Made by a program: the position numbers and the translations under genes. 42,610 nt of DNA from Nitrospirota bacterium (GTDB lineage: Bacteria > Nitrospirota > Nitrospiria > Nitrospirales > UBA8639): contig JAALKI010000022.1 of the NCBI GenBank assembly GCA_011088105.1, positions 1 to 42,610 of the forward strand, written 5' to 3'. Below are positions 18,014 through 27,269 of the stretch, piece after piece (the stretch's first letter is position 1; each line of letters starts with the position of its first letter). The notes below the pieces were generated by a model, which was not told where the DNA came from, made no database searches, and saw only the letters and a program-made list of their open reading frames with translations.

Positions 18014-19540
18014 TTAGGTTGGAATTGGCCGATCAAAGCTTCGGTATTGAATGGCTTCGGCCAAATGTGTGGGCGTAATTGCCTCAGAGTCTGCTAAATC
18101 TGCAATGGTTCGCGCAACTCGGAGGATGCGGCCATAGGCCCGTGCCGACAGGCTCAGCCTGGTTACGGCCTGCTCAAGGAGCTGTTGTCCGAGTTGGTCA
18201 ATGCCACAATATTTTTTAATGTGACGTGGCCTAAGTTGGGCATTATTGAAGACCCGCTCTTTTCGGTACCGGAAAGATTGTCGTTTGTGGGCGTTGGCGA
18301 CACGCTGTCGAATTGTGTCTGACTGTTCGGTTACCGTTTCATGACTGATCTGTGAGACAGGGACAGCTGGAACATCGAGTTGGATGTCTATCCGGTCGAG
18401 TAGTGGGCCAGACAATCGTGACCGATATCGCTGGATTTGAGTTGGTGTGCATTGACACTCCCGGGTGCGATCACCATGGTAGCCACAAGGGCAGGGGTTC
18501 ATGGCCCCGATTAACATAATATGCGCGGGGTATTGGAGTGAGGCTTGCACTCGGGTCACCGTGACCGTTCCATTTTCAAGCGGTTGTCGAAGGCTGTCGA
18601 GCACAGGCCGTTTAAACTCCAGAACCTCATCTAAGAACAAGACGCCATGATGGGCTAATGAAACTTCACCTGGTTTTGGCATGGTGCCCCCTCCAACCAA
18701 GCCTGCTTCAGAAATATTATGATGGGGGGCACGAAATGGGCGAGTCGTAATCAATGCTTGGTTGTGTGAGAGAGTGCCGGCGATGCTGTGGACTCTTGTC
18801 GCTTCCAAGGCTTCGTCTAATGACAAAGGGGGAAGAATACTAGGCAGACGCTGGGCTAGCATCGTTTTCCCGGACCCTGGAGGTCCGATTAACAGAGTGT
18901 TATGGCCTCCGGCCGCGGCGACTTCTAAGGCTCGCTTAGCATGGTCTTGTCCCTTGACATCGGAAAAATTGTCATCCAGGTTCTGGTGCGTGTTTAACAA
19001 GAGCTTAGGGTCCATGGTGGTTGGGGCAAGCGGAAGATTCCCGTTGAGGAATTCCACAACTTCCGGTAAAGTCTGGACTCCATAGACTTTGGTTTCCTGG
19101 ACCATCGCAGCTTCTGATGCATTCTCTATAGGAACAATAAAGGGATGTGTATTCCTGCAGATCATGCTGATTGACAGAGATCCAGTGACGGGCTTGACTT
19201 GGCCTGCCAACGAGAGTTCTCCAACGAGGACATGATTGGCCACGGTCTCTGGTGTTACCACATCCAATGCAACAAGAATGGCAATCGCAATGCCCAGATC
19301 TAAGCCGGAGCCTTCTTTTTTTATTCCCGCTGGGGCCAAGTTGACCGTAATTTTTTTGGCGGGGAAAGAAAACCCCGTGTTTTTTAATGCTGCGCGGACC
19401 CGATCTCGACTTTCCCGAACTGTGGCATCTGGCAGGCCAACGACAGAAAATTGAGGGAGGCCACCACGAATGTCGACCTCGATTTCAATGAGATGGGCCT
19501 CAAGGCCTTGAAGAGCGGCACTGAAGACGCGTCCAAACAC
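18014..19540 (-). CDS. comM: ComM/YifB family Mg-chelatase-like AAA+ ATPase
   Basis: ComM is a hexameric helicase that promotes branch migration when incoming single-stranded DNA is integrated during natural transformation; YifB-type proteins are widespread even where competence is unproven. The 508-residue protein has the Lon-like N-terminal domain (FSVVGLPDATVRESRDRV, GSGLDLGIAIAIL), Walker A GPPGSGKT at 219-226, RPFRAPHHNISEAGLVGGG, HHGVLFLDEVLEF as Walker B, and the zinc-like MNPCPCGYHGD stretch. The C-terminal lid SARAYGRILRVARTIADL is conserved. ATG at 19540 is the natural start (MFGRVFSAALQG). A secreted-protein gene diverges upstream. Confidence 0.95.
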   Translation of the reverse strand: MFGRVFSAALQGLEAHLIEIEVDIRGGLPQFSVVGLPDATVRESRDRVRAALKNTGFSFPAKKITVNLAPAGIKKEGSGLDLGIAIAILVALDVVTPETVANHVLVGELSLAGQVKPVTGSLSISMICRNTHPFIVPIENASEAAMVQETKVYGVQTLPEVVEFLNGNLPLAPTTMDPKLLLNTHQNLDDNFSDVKGQDHAKRALEVAAAGGHNTLLIGPPGSGKTMLAQRLPSILPPLSLDEALEATRVHSIAGTLSHNQALITTRPFRAPHHNISEAGLVGGGTMPKPGEVSLAHHGVLFLDEVLEFKRPVLDSLRQPLENGTVTVTRVQASLQYPAHIMLIGAMNPCPCGYHGDRTRECQCTPTQIQRYRSRLSGPLLDRIDIQLDVPAVPVSQISHETVTEQSDTIRQRVANAHKRQSFRYRKERVFNNAQLRPRHIKKYCGIDQLGQQLLEQAVTRLSLSARAYGRILRVARTIADLADSEAITPTHLAEAIQYRSFDRPIPT

Positions 19541-19655
19541 AGGAACTCCATGGAGTACAAAGGTTCATCAGGGAAGGAAATTGAGCGGGATTATAGGCAG
19601 GTGGTTTGAGCCTTTTCAATATCGGTTAATCATTTCTTCTCATATTCAGAGTCTA

Positions 19656-20243
19656 ATGATGTCTCGATATATTTCCAAGATTTGTCTCTTCCCTCTTCTG
19701 AGTGTGATGGTGTGGATGTCGGGAACCTTCCCTGTTTCCGCGCATGCGGTCATGTCCTCATCACCGATACAAACGCGGGCTCCTGCGTTACAGGTTGGGG
19801 CGATCATGGCGTTGTTGGCTACATTTGAAGAAGCCGGAATATTGCCGCCGGAAGACAGTCCTGAAGCCACACAATTGATTCATGGGCTCATTCAATTGCA
19901 ATCAGCGTTTATGAGAAGTTCCGATGTCGCGGTTACCCAATTTTTTTCGAATGCCTTGGCCTCATATTTTTTTGGAGAAGCCCAGGAAGCAGAAAACAAG
20001 TTTCGTGCTCAAGGGTGGACTTCCCAGACGCTTGAAGCCATTTTGTTATATGAGGCGTATCCAAAGGCCTGGCATTCGCCAAAATTAGACGAAGGCTTAC
20101 GAGTGTTCAATGTCACTCGTGCTGATCTCAAAGAAGTCCAAATCGTGTTTGATCAAGCGAGACAAGCCTTTCTTGCTCAACGGCGTGATATTCATGATGT
20201 GTACGATCAATGGCGACGGACAATGCCGGGAGCTGGTCGGTGA
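19656..20243 (+). CDS. Secreted hypothetical protein
   Basis: A 195-residue protein starting at ATG 19656 (or 19659) opens with a clear Sec signal peptide: MMSRYISK, a hydrophobic core (LFPLLSVMVWMSG) and a cleavage-like SAHA. The frame is open back to 19581 but that would bury the signal. The mature part is helical and Ala/Gln/Glu-rich (IMALLATFEEAGILPPED, AQEAENKFRAQGW, EVQIVFDQARQAFLAQRR). No domain is recognised; a periplasmic location is likely. It diverges from comM, so the 115 bp between them should hold promoters for both. Confidence 0.65.
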   Translation: MMSRYISKICLFPLLSVMVWMSGTFPVSAHAVMSSSPIQTRAPALQVGAIMALLATFEEAGILPPEDSPEATQLIHGLIQLQSAFMRSSDVAVTQFFSNALASYFFGEAQEAENKFRAQGWTSQTLEAILLYEAYPKAWHSPKLDEGLRVFNVTRADLKEVQIVFDQARQAFLAQRRDIHDVYDQWRRTMPGAGR

Positions 20244-20363
20244 GTCAGATTGATCAGGAAGGTGTGATTCATTCTGATGAGAGCATCTATGGCTTCTTGT
20301 GCGCGCGGTCTATCCTGGAAAAGGAAGCAGTCTGGTGCCTTGGCTCTTGCCCAAGTTTGAAAT

Positions 20364-21056
20364 TTAGTCAGGCACGGTAATGAAGCAGATGGGGTCTCCC
20401 ACAATAGCTGTGGGATAATCCTTTTCATCGATGATACAGGGTCGTTGAAAGGTTGTACTCCAATGGGTGATCCATGGAATTTCCTCGACGGAGCATGTGA
20501 TCTGTCCCGGGCTGGCTAGTTTATTGAAACAATCAATGGCCAGCGTGGTTACAGTTGTTCGTTCTTCTACAAAGGTAGATGGATTAAAGGTGACAGGATT
20601 CGCCCGGCCGTAGGAGAGCGCCGACAGTTCAGGGAATTGTTCGGGATCATTGAGCACACTGACCATCCAAATATGATCATAGTGGCCTGTGGCGGATCGT
20701 GCATCTGCGGCTTCAAAGGTCAATGGCAGTTGTTGGCAGGCGTGGTTCAAGACTGTGACTTCTTCTTGGCGGAGGCTACATGCGATCACCTCACGTTCTA
20801 ATTCCATCGATTCCATGACCAAGATTGGAATCTCCGCTACGCCTGCGCCGACGTAGAGACTTCGTCCTCCAGGTTGCAGGCGAGGCCGTAACGCTATCGC
20901 GAGTTTGGCCCCTAATTGTTGACATGGCCCTTTTTGATCTAGCCAGAATAACTCGCCACCTTCATCGCAATAGATGGAAGCCAGTGCGGTATAGTCCAGG
21001 GCCTGGAAGATCTCGGCAATCATCTGTCGAGTTGAAGCGTGTAATCGTGTGGTCAT
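20364..21056 (-). CDS. Methyltransferase-like protein
   Basis: The 230-residue protein contains a glycine-rich SAM-binding-like loop, SLYVGAGVAEIP (about 65-76), followed about 17 residues later by VIACSLRQEEV and then FEAADAR, the order of class I methyltransferase motifs I-III. The motif I sequence departs from the usual ExGxGxG, so SAM binding is not certain. The C-terminal half (GRANPVTFNPSTFVEE, IPWITHWSTTFQRP) is unfamiliar. ATG at 21056 has GGAGAG upstream. It diverges from the kdsD-type gene across 162 bp. The substrate is unknown. Confidence 0.5.
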   Translation of the reverse strand: MTTRLHASTRQMIAEIFQALDYTALASIYCDEGGELFWLDQKGPCQQLGAKLAIALRPRLQPGGRSLYVGAGVAEIPILVMESMELEREVIACSLRQEEVTVLNHACQQLPLTFEAADARSATGHYDHIWMVSVLNDPEQFPELSALSYGRANPVTFNPSTFVEERTTVTTLAIDCFNKLASPGQITCSVEEIPWITHWSTTFQRPCIIDEKDYPTAIVGDPICFITVPD

Positions 21057-21218
21057 GCGAGTCTCTCCAACTGTGAGGGAGTGTATCGTGATTGAAAAAG
21101 AAATCGAGTCAAAGCAAGGGGAACGTCAGGGAAAAACAAGATGACATTTTCTCGCATTTATGACATGATATTTTGCCTCTCTTTATTAGTAAACGCACGA
21201 CAGCGCGATGTTTAGAAA

Positions 21219-22205
21219 ATGTCAGGATTATTAACACAGATGGATATTATAACAGAAATTCGACGCGTGATTGAGTTAGAACGCCTCACCATCCAACGGT
21301 TGGAGGCACAGGTAGGGGCAAGCTATGAGACAGCAGTTGGGATGCTGTTTGCGTGCCAGGGAAAGGTTGTTGTGACTGGAGTAGGAAAATCTGGAATCAT
21401 CGCCCAGAAAATTGCCGCGACACTGGTATCGACGGGGACGGCGGCTTTGTTTCTGCATGGCGCAGAAGGAATGCACGGGGACATGGGTATTGTCCAAAAA
21501 GGCGACATCCTGATTGCCATTGGCAAATCGGGGGAAAGTGATGAACTGGTGGCCATTCTCCCTGTGGTTCGACGGTTGGGTGCCCAGATTATTGCCATTA
21601 CCGCTCATGCAGATTCAACCGTTGCTCGTCATTCAGACTTGGTGTTGGTGACGCCTATTGAGGAAGAGGCATGCCCGCTCAATATGGCTCCGACTTGCAG
21701 TACAACAGCGGCTTTGGTTGTTGGCGATGCTTTGGCCATGGCGTTGATGAAGCTGCGGAATTTTCAACCGGCGGACTTTGCTTTATTTCACCCTGGAGGT
21801 CAATTGGGGAAACGGTTACTCTTGACGGTAGCCGATATCATGCGGGCTGGAGAGGCCAATGCGCTGATTCATGTCTCAAGTGACCCACGGGCGCTTTTAT
21901 ATGAAATGACCAGCAAGCGAGCAGGTGCCGTCTCCGTTGTAGATGATGCGCATGCCTTATTGGGCCTAGTGACGGATTATGATATACGGCAGGTATTAGA
22001 GCGAGGCGAGGACTTGTTTGCACTATCGATGACTCAAATCATGAACCCTCATCCGCAATTTGTGTATGCTGATGATAAGGCTTTTCACGCATTGGAAATA
22101 ATGGAAAATCGAGAAAAACCGATTTCGGTCTTGCCTGTTCTCAATCGTCAGAAACAAGTTGTTGGGCTCATTCATTTGCATGATCTCGTCGCGCGAGGGT
22201 TATGA
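21219..22205 (+). CDS. kdsD: D-arabinose 5-phosphate isomerase, KpsF/GutQ/KdsD family
   Basis: This enzyme interconverts ribulose 5-phosphate and arabinose 5-phosphate, the entry to Kdo synthesis for lipopolysaccharide or capsule. The N-terminal SIS domain shows VTGVGKSGIIAQKIAATLVSTG, HGAEGMHGDMG, AIGKSGESDEL, TPIEEEACPLNMAPTCSTTAAL and FHPGGQLGKRLL; two CBS domains follow (about 205-328). The first ATG is 21219 and an in-frame ATG at 21240 (MDIITEIRR) is equally possible; neither has a good ribosome-binding site. No kdsA, kdsB or kdsC is in the window. It opens the polysaccharide locus, 46 bp ahead of a GDP-mannose dehydratase. Confidence 0.92.
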   Translation: MSGLLTQMDIITEIRRVIELERLTIQRLEAQVGASYETAVGMLFACQGKVVVTGVGKSGIIAQKIAATLVSTGTAALFLHGAEGMHGDMGIVQKGDILIAIGKSGESDELVAILPVVRRLGAQIIAITAHADSTVARHSDLVLVTPIEEEACPLNMAPTCSTTAALVVGDALAMALMKLRNFQPADFALFHPGGQLGKRLLLTVADIMRAGEANALIHVSSDPRALLYEMTSKRAGAVSVVDDAHALLGLVTDYDIRQVLERGEDLFALSMTQIMNPHPQFVYADDKAFHALEIMENREKPISVLPVLNRQKQVVGLIHLHDLVARGL

Positions 22206-22251
22206 CTCTTCCTATTTTAAGAACGCATGAGTTTCAGACGGTTTGTGCTAA

Positions 22252-23217
22252 GTGAAAGCGCTTATCACAGGTATAACAGGTCAGGATGGGTCCTACTTGG
22301 CCGAGTTTCTGTTGGAGAAAGGGTACGAAGTTCATGGGCTTGTCCGAAGGGTTTCAATTGAAGACCCTGAGCATCGGCTTTGGCGTCTTCTTCATATCAA
22401 GGATCGGCTTCACCTGCATGCTGCCTCCTTGGAAAGCCTTCCCAGCATTTATCGCGTCATGCACGAAGTCCAGCCTGAGGAATGTTATCACTTGGCAGCG
22501 CAAAGCTTTGTGGCGTATTCCTTTGAGGATGAGTTTTCGACACTCAACACGAATATTAATGGGACCCATAATGTGTTAGCTGCTATTAGAGATTGTGTGC
22601 CGCAATGCCGGTTCTACTTCGCGGCGTCCAGTGAAATGTTTGGAAAGGTAGAAGAAGCTTCGCAAAGTGAACAGACACAGTTTCATCCTCGTTCCGCTTA
22701 CGGGATCTCAAAGGTTGCTGGATTTCATTTGACTAAAAACTATCGAGAAGCCTATGGCATTCAGGCCTCGTGTGGGATCCTCTATAACCATGAATCCCCA
22801 CGGCGAGGGTTTGAGTTTGTCACCAGGAAAATTACCTCTCATGCAGCACGCATTAAGAGAGGATTGGCCAAGAGCATCAAGTTGGGAAATCTCGATGCAC
22901 GGCGTGATTGGGGGCATGCGCGTGATTATGTCCAAGCCATGTGGCTTATGCTGCAGGAGGACGTGCCGGATGATTATGTTATTGCAACAGGGGAACAGCA
23001 TTCTGTTCGGGAATTCGCAGAAGCCGCTTTTTCATATGTAGGTCTTGATTATCGTAACCATGTGGTAATTGATCAAGAGCTCTTTCGGCCAGCGGAAGTC
23101 CAGACGTTATTGGGAGATGCGGGTAAGGCCAGACAGAAGCTGAAGTGGAACTGCCAGATACAATTCAAGGAGCTTGTACGGGAAATGGTTGAATCGGATT
23201 TGCGGATGGGTGCCTGA
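22252..23217 (+). CDS. GDP-mannose 4,6-dehydratase-like NAD-dependent epimerase/dehydratase
   Basis: A short-chain dehydrogenase of the extended type that most resembles GDP-mannose 4,6-dehydratase, which makes GDP-4-keto-6-deoxymannose. The Rossmann motif [34 protein letters not shown], the Ser-rich FAASSEMFGKV and the catalytic Tyr-Lys in SAYGISKVAG are present, as are NHESPRRGFEFVTRKI and DARRDWGHARDYV. At 321 residues it is shorter than the gmd at 23473. It starts with GTG at 22252. The two dehydratases are clearly diverged from each other and differ in base composition, so this copy may be older or serve a different product such as GDP-rhamnose. Confidence 0.85.
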   Translation: MKALITGITGQDGSYLAEFLLEKGYEVHGLVRRVSIEDPEHRLWRLLHIKDRLHLHAASLESLPSIYRVMHEVQPEECYHLAAQSFVAYSFEDEFSTLNTNINGTHNVLAAIRDCVPQCRFYFAASSEMFGKVEEASQSEQTQFHPRSAYGISKVAGFHLTKNYREAYGIQASCGILYNHESPRRGFEFVTRKITSHAARIKRGLAKSIKLGNLDARRDWGHARDYVQAMWLMLQEDVPDDYVIATGEQHSVREFAEAAFSYVGLDYRNHVVIDQELFRPAEVQTLLGDAGKARQKLKWNCQIQFKELVREMVESDLRMGA

Positions 23218-23472
23218 TTTGTCTTACAAGCAAGTGTATGAAAATTGTACTCGTGACCCATGTCATAAACATGGCATGTTTGAAATGGCCAAATCCTTTG
23301 AAGGTAATTTCAGGTAATCTACCTTACTCAAGAGTTCAAGTTCTTGGCACCGTGATATCCCAAGCTATTAAGTCGTAGTGGAGAGGACAGCAATGAGTCT
23401 TGGTTGAAAAGTAAAAAAAACTGTCAAAGGTATATATCAAATCACGTAGGAATCCTGGAAAAACAAAACGAC

Positions 23473-24561
23473 ATGAACAGAATGAAGAGAGCATTAGTTA
23501 CAGGTATCACCGGTCAGGATGGCGCATATCTTGCAGAATTTCTTCTTGAAAAAGGCTATGAAGTGCACGGCATCAAACGTCGTTCGTCCCTATTCAATAC
23601 CGATCGTATCGACCACCTTTATCAAGACCCGCACGAGAAAGACTGTCATTTTAAACTTCATCACGGTGACCTAACTGACGGCTCGAACCTCATCCGTATT
23701 ATCCAGCAAACAAAACCCGATGAGATCTACAACCTTGCGGCTCAATCTCATGTGGCTGTCAGTTTCGAAGAACCAGAATATACTGCAAATTCCGATGCGC
23801 TTGGTACTCTGCGTATCCTGGAGGCGATTCGCATCTTGGGCCTAGAAAAGAAAGCTCGCTTTTATCAAGCCTCTACCTCTGAACTCTTTGGCAAGGTAAA
23901 GGAGACTCCGCAAAGGGAGACCACTTTTTTCTACCCGCGTAGCCCTTATGCTGTGGCCAAGCTCTATGCCTATTGGATCACGGTTAATTATCGTGAAGCC
24001 TATGGCATCTATGCTTGTAACGGTATCTTGTTCAATCATGAATCTCCAATTCGAGGTGAAACATTTGTGACTCGCAAGATTACCCGTGCGTTAGCTCGTA
24101 TCAAACTTGGCCTTCAAGACTGCCTCTATCTCGGCAATCTTGATGCAAAAAGAGACTGGGGCCATGCCAAAGACTATGTCGAGATACAATGGCTGATGCT
24201 GCAGCAAGAACGACCGGAAGATTTTGTTATCGCTACTGGTATACAGCACAGCGTACGTGATTTCGTCAACGCTGCTGCCAAGGAACTTGAAATACAGATC
24301 AGCTGGCAGGGACAAGGCATTAACGAGTCTGGCTCACTTAATGGAAAGACCATTGTCCGTATCGATCCACGCTACTTCCGTCCGACCGAGGTTGAGACCT
24401 TACTGGGCGACCCCACAAACGCAAAACAAAAACTCGGCTGGAATCCGAAAATCAGCTTTGAAGAGCTAGTTGCTGAGATGGTTCGGGAAGATCTTAAGAC
24501 TGCCAAATGTGATGAACTAATCAAGCGCCATGGTTACAAATCCATGGATTACCACGAATGA
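23473..24561 (+). CDS. gmd: GDP-mannose 4,6-dehydratase
   Basis: Gmd converts GDP-mannose to GDP-4-keto-6-deoxymannose, the precursor of GDP-fucose and related sugars. The protein is of the long E. coli-like type (about 362 residues): [19 protein letters not shown], the [15 protein letters not shown] loop, [30 protein letters not shown], catalytic [12 protein letters not shown], and [17 protein letters not shown]. The open frame begins with TTG at 23404, but ATG 23473 or 23482 fits the family start. fcl follows with a 4-bp ATGA overlap, so the pair is translationally coupled and the product is probably channelled to GDP-fucose. Confidence 0.95.
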   Translation: MNRMKRALVTGITGQDGAYLAEFLLEKGYEVHGIKRRSSLFNTDRIDHLYQDPHEKDCHFKLHHGDLTDGSNLIRIIQQTKPDEIYNLAAQSHVAVSFEEPEYTANSDALGTLRILEAIRILGLEKKARFYQASTSELFGKVKETPQRETTFFYPRSPYAVAKLYAYWITVNYREAYGIYACNGILFNHESPIRGETFVTRKITRALARIKLGLQDCLYLGNLDAKRDWGHAKDYVEIQWLMLQQERPEDFVIATGIQHSVRDFVNAAAKELEIQISWQGQGINESGSLNGKTIVRIDPRYFRPTEVETLLGDPTNAKQKLGWNPKISFEELVAEMVREDLKTAKCDELIKRHGYKSMDYHE

Positions 24562-25538
24562 GCCAGTCAAAGATTTATATTGCTGGGCATCACGGCATGG
24601 TCGGTGCTGCGATTCTTCGGAGCCTGCGACAACAGGGGCAGACAAACATCATTACCCGTACTCGCTCTGAGTTGGATCTCACCAACCAGTTAGCTGTTCG
24701 TACCTTTTTTGGAGAAGAAAAACCGGAGCATGTTTATCTAGCTGCCGCCAAAGTTGGCGGAATCCATGCCAACAATACTTATCCAGCCGATTTCATCTAT
24801 CAAAACTTAATGATCGAGGTGAATGTCATTGATGCGGCGTTCAGAAATGGCGTCAAAAAGATTTTATTTCTCGGTTCGAGCTGCATCTATCCGAAAATCT
24901 CTAAACAACCCATGGATGAAAGTGCGCTACTAACGGGCTTGCTGGAGCCAACAAACGAGCCCTATGCTATTGCCAAAATTGCTGGCATCAAACTTTGTGA
25001 GAGCTACAATCGTCAGTATGGTGAAACTCACAGCATCGACTACCGCAGTGTCATGCCGACTAATCTCTACGGCTCTGGGGATAATTATCATCCAGAAAAC
25101 AGCCACGTCATACCAGCGCTGATTCACCGATTCCACGAGGCGAAAGTCAAAAATGCTTCTCGTGTTACGGTCTGGGGAAGCGGTAATCCAATGCGTGAGT
25201 TTTTGTATGTAGACGATATGGCCGCCGCCTGTGTGTATGTTATGAACCTCGACAAGGCGATCTACGATCAGCATACCCAACCGATGTCCAGCCACATCAA
25301 TGTTGGTAGTGGTATTGATATCACTATCAAGGAACTTGCCAATACTATTGCCAATGTGATCGGTTACCAGGGAATGATTGAATTTGATACGACTAAACCC
25401 GATGGTGCGCCACGAAAACTGATGGATAGCAATCGACTCAAAACTCTTGGCTGGAAACCTGCGATAGGACTTAGAGAAGGCCTTCACAATACCTATCAAG
25501 AGTATTTGTCGTCCGTTGCTGTAAAGAGCAATAGTTGA
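24558..25538 (+). CDS. fcl: GDP-L-fucose synthase
   Basis: Fcl (WcaG) epimerises and reduces GDP-4-keto-6-deoxymannose to GDP-L-fucose with NADPH. The 326-residue protein shows [79 protein letters not shown] and the [23 protein letters not shown] family motif in pieces. It starts inside the gmd stop (ATGA) and is followed after 3 bp by the lactonase-like gene, so the transcript continues. The sugar donor suggests fucose in the surface glycan. Confidence 0.95.
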   Translation: MSQSKIYIAGHHGMVGAAILRSLRQQGQTNIITRTRSELDLTNQLAVRTFFGEEKPEHVYLAAAKVGGIHANNTYPADFIYQNLMIEVNVIDAAFRNGVKKILFLGSSCIYPKISKQPMDESALLTGLLEPTNEPYAIAKIAGIKLCESYNRQYGETHSIDYRSVMPTNLYGSGDNYHPENSHVIPALIHRFHEAKVKNASRVTVWGSGNPMREFLYVDDMAAACVYVMNLDKAIYDQHTQPMSSHINVGSGIDITIKELANTIANVIGYQGMIEFDTTKPDGAPRKLMDSNRLKTLGWKPAIGLREGLHNTYQEYLSSVAVKSNS

Positions 25539-25541
25539 TAG

Positions 25542-26330
25542 ATGAGTACACGCAATACAACATTGGTGTCTTTGCAGTTACTTGGTCAGTCCGGGTGTCG
25601 AATTGAATATAACGGTACTGTGATCTATATAGATCCTTACCTTTCTAACTCTGTCCAGGAACTAGATTCACCTGATTTAAAAAGGCTCATTTCACCCCCA
25701 ATGTCCCCAGAAGAGGTAACGGACGCTAGCTGGGTGCTGATTACGCATGACCATATAGACCATTGTGATCCTCATACTTTGCCTAAAATTGCTCATGCAT
25801 CCGAATCTTGTCGTTTTATTGGTCCGCCACCGGTGTTAAAGAGATTTCTGGAATGGGGTATTTCTGCCCAGCGTTACCAAATGGCTCAAGAAAGCTGGAT
25901 GCAAATTGGTCAGGCAGTGAAGATTAGAGCTGTCCCGGCAGCACATCCTATTATCAAGCGAGATGAAGATCACAATTTATTAACCATCGGATATATCGCA
26001 GAGATTGAAGAAAAACGAATTTATCTCGCGGGTGATACGAGTGTTACACAAGAGTTAATCGATGTATTAACGTCATTACGTCCTATAACCACAGCAATTC
26101 TTCCGGTGAATGAACGCAATTTCTTTCGAGATCGCCGTGGGATTATTGGAAACATGTCTGTAAGAGAGTCCTTCCTATTGGCAATGGAAATCGGAGTAAA
26201 AACCGTAATCCCAGTTCATTGGGATATGTTTGAAGCGAATTCGGTAATCCTAGATGAGATTCGTGTGATCTATCATCAAATGGGGCCAGGCTTTGATTTG
26301 CAAATTCAGCCAGACTCAATAGCCCTCTAA
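25542..26330 (+). CDS. UlaG-like metallo-beta-lactamase-fold hydrolase (putative lactonase)
   Basis: A 262-residue metallo-hydrolase of the UlaG type, relatives of which open L-ascorbate-6-phosphate lactone. Metal ligands lie in THDHIDHCD; the partner motifs FIGPP, AAHP, LAGDTS and VIPVHWDMF are in family order. The N-terminus (LLGQSGCRIEYNGTVIYIDPYLS) is typical. UlaG enzymes act in the cytoplasm on sugar lactones; no ascorbate pathway is nearby. It sits 3 bp after fcl and 3 bp before the next glycosyltransferase, so it belongs to the polysaccharide operon. In this setting it may hydrolyse a sugar lactone to the acid, feeding the hydroxyacid dehydrogenase and CMP-synthetase downstream (inference). 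Confidence 0.78.
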   Translation: MSTRNTTLVSLQLLGQSGCRIEYNGTVIYIDPYLSNSVQELDSPDLKRLISPPMSPEEVTDASWVLITHDHIDHCDPHTLPKIAHASESCRFIGPPPVLKRFLEWGISAQRYQMAQESWMQIGQAVKIRAVPAAHPIIKRDEDHNLLTIGYIAEIEEKRIYLAGDTSVTQELIDVLTSLRPITTAILPVNERNFFRDRRGIIGNMSVRESFLLAMEIGVKTVIPVHWDMFEANSVILDEIRVIYHQMGPGFDLQIQPDSIAL

Positions 26331-26333
26331 TTC

Positions 26334-27269
26334 ATGCTTATTAGTATCATTATCCGTACATTGAATGAGGAGAAACATTTGGACGTTCTCCTTTCAAGTA
26401 TCGAAGGTCAGGAAGTTGCTGATCTGACATATGAGATTATTGTTGTCGATTCTGGTTCTGATGACCATACGTTGCAAATAGCAACATCTCATGGATGTCA
26501 GATTCTCCATATCACGCGTGAAGAATTCTCGTTTGGGCGTTCCCTAAATATGGGGTGCGAAGCTGCATCGGGTGAGTTATTAGTCATGGTCAGCGGTCAT
26601 TGTGTGCCAACGAATAAACAGTGGCTGAAAGCTTTATGCCAACCATTGATTCAAAACGAAGCAAGTTATGTCTATGGCCGACAAATCGGCAGCTCAGACA
26701 GTTATTATAGCGAACGCAGAATTTTCTCGAAGTACTATCCAGAAAAAACCCAAATCCCTCAGGAAGGCTTTTTCTGCAATAATGCTAATTCTGCAATTAC
26801 TCGTACAATGTGGGAACGCTATCGTTTTGACGAAGAGCTAACAGGTCTTGAGGACATGGAGTTGGCAAAACGGTTGGCTAATGATAGTGGAAAATTGGGC
26901 TATATTGCGGAAGCCTGTGTCTGCCATTTTCATGACGAGTCATGGCATACTGTCAAGCGTCGTTTTGAACGAGAAGCTATAGCCTTACAAAAAATTATGC
27001 CTCAAATCCATATTCATAAACTGGACTTCCTTCGATATATCGTTTCCAGTGTTTGGCTGGATTGGAAGAATGCAAAGCAGGAAAGTGCATTCCTCAAAAA
27101 GGCAAAAGAAATTGTTCAGTATAGATTTTATCAGTATTGGGGCAGTTATGTAGGTAACCATGATCATCGAAAACTCTCGCATGCCCAGAAGGATGAATAT
27201 TTTTATCCACACACGTTAGAGAATAATTATGAAGAAGAAAATCGTCGCGTTGTTACCGATGAAAGCTAA
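26334..27269 (+). CDS. Family 2 glycosyltransferase
   Basis: A GT-A fold transferase that would move a sugar from a nucleotide donor to the growing glycan on the cytoplasmic face of the inner membrane. The 311-residue protein starts with ISIIIRTLNEEKHLDVLLSSI, has the nucleotide-binding VVDSGSDDHT, MVSGHCVPTNKQWL in the place of the DxD region (no clear DxD is seen), and TGLEDMELAKRL as the catalytic ED motif. The C-terminal 70 residues are aromatic and basic, with WLDWKNAKQ, perhaps membrane-associated. It overlaps the next gene by 41 bp, and is thus tightly coupled to the cytidylyltransferase. The donor is unknown. Confidence 0.87.
   Translation: MLISIIIRTLNEEKHLDVLLSSIEGQEVADLTYEIIVVDSGSDDHTLQIATSHGCQILHITREEFSFGRSLNMGCEAASGELLVMVSGHCVPTNKQWLKALCQPLIQNEASYVYGRQIGSSDSYYSERRIFSKYYPEKTQIPQEGFFCNNANSAITRTMWERYRFDEELTGLEDMELAKRLANDSGKLGYIAEACVCHFHDESWHTVKRRFEREAIALQKIMPQIHIHKLDFLRYIVSSVWLDWKNAKQESAFLKKAKEIVQYRFYQYWGSYVGNHDHRKLSHAQKDEYFYPHTLENNYEEENRRVVTDES

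Noticed and set aside
24930-25499. Minus-strand frame of 189 codons
   Set aside because: It is antisense to fcl; the fcl protein is fully conserved there.
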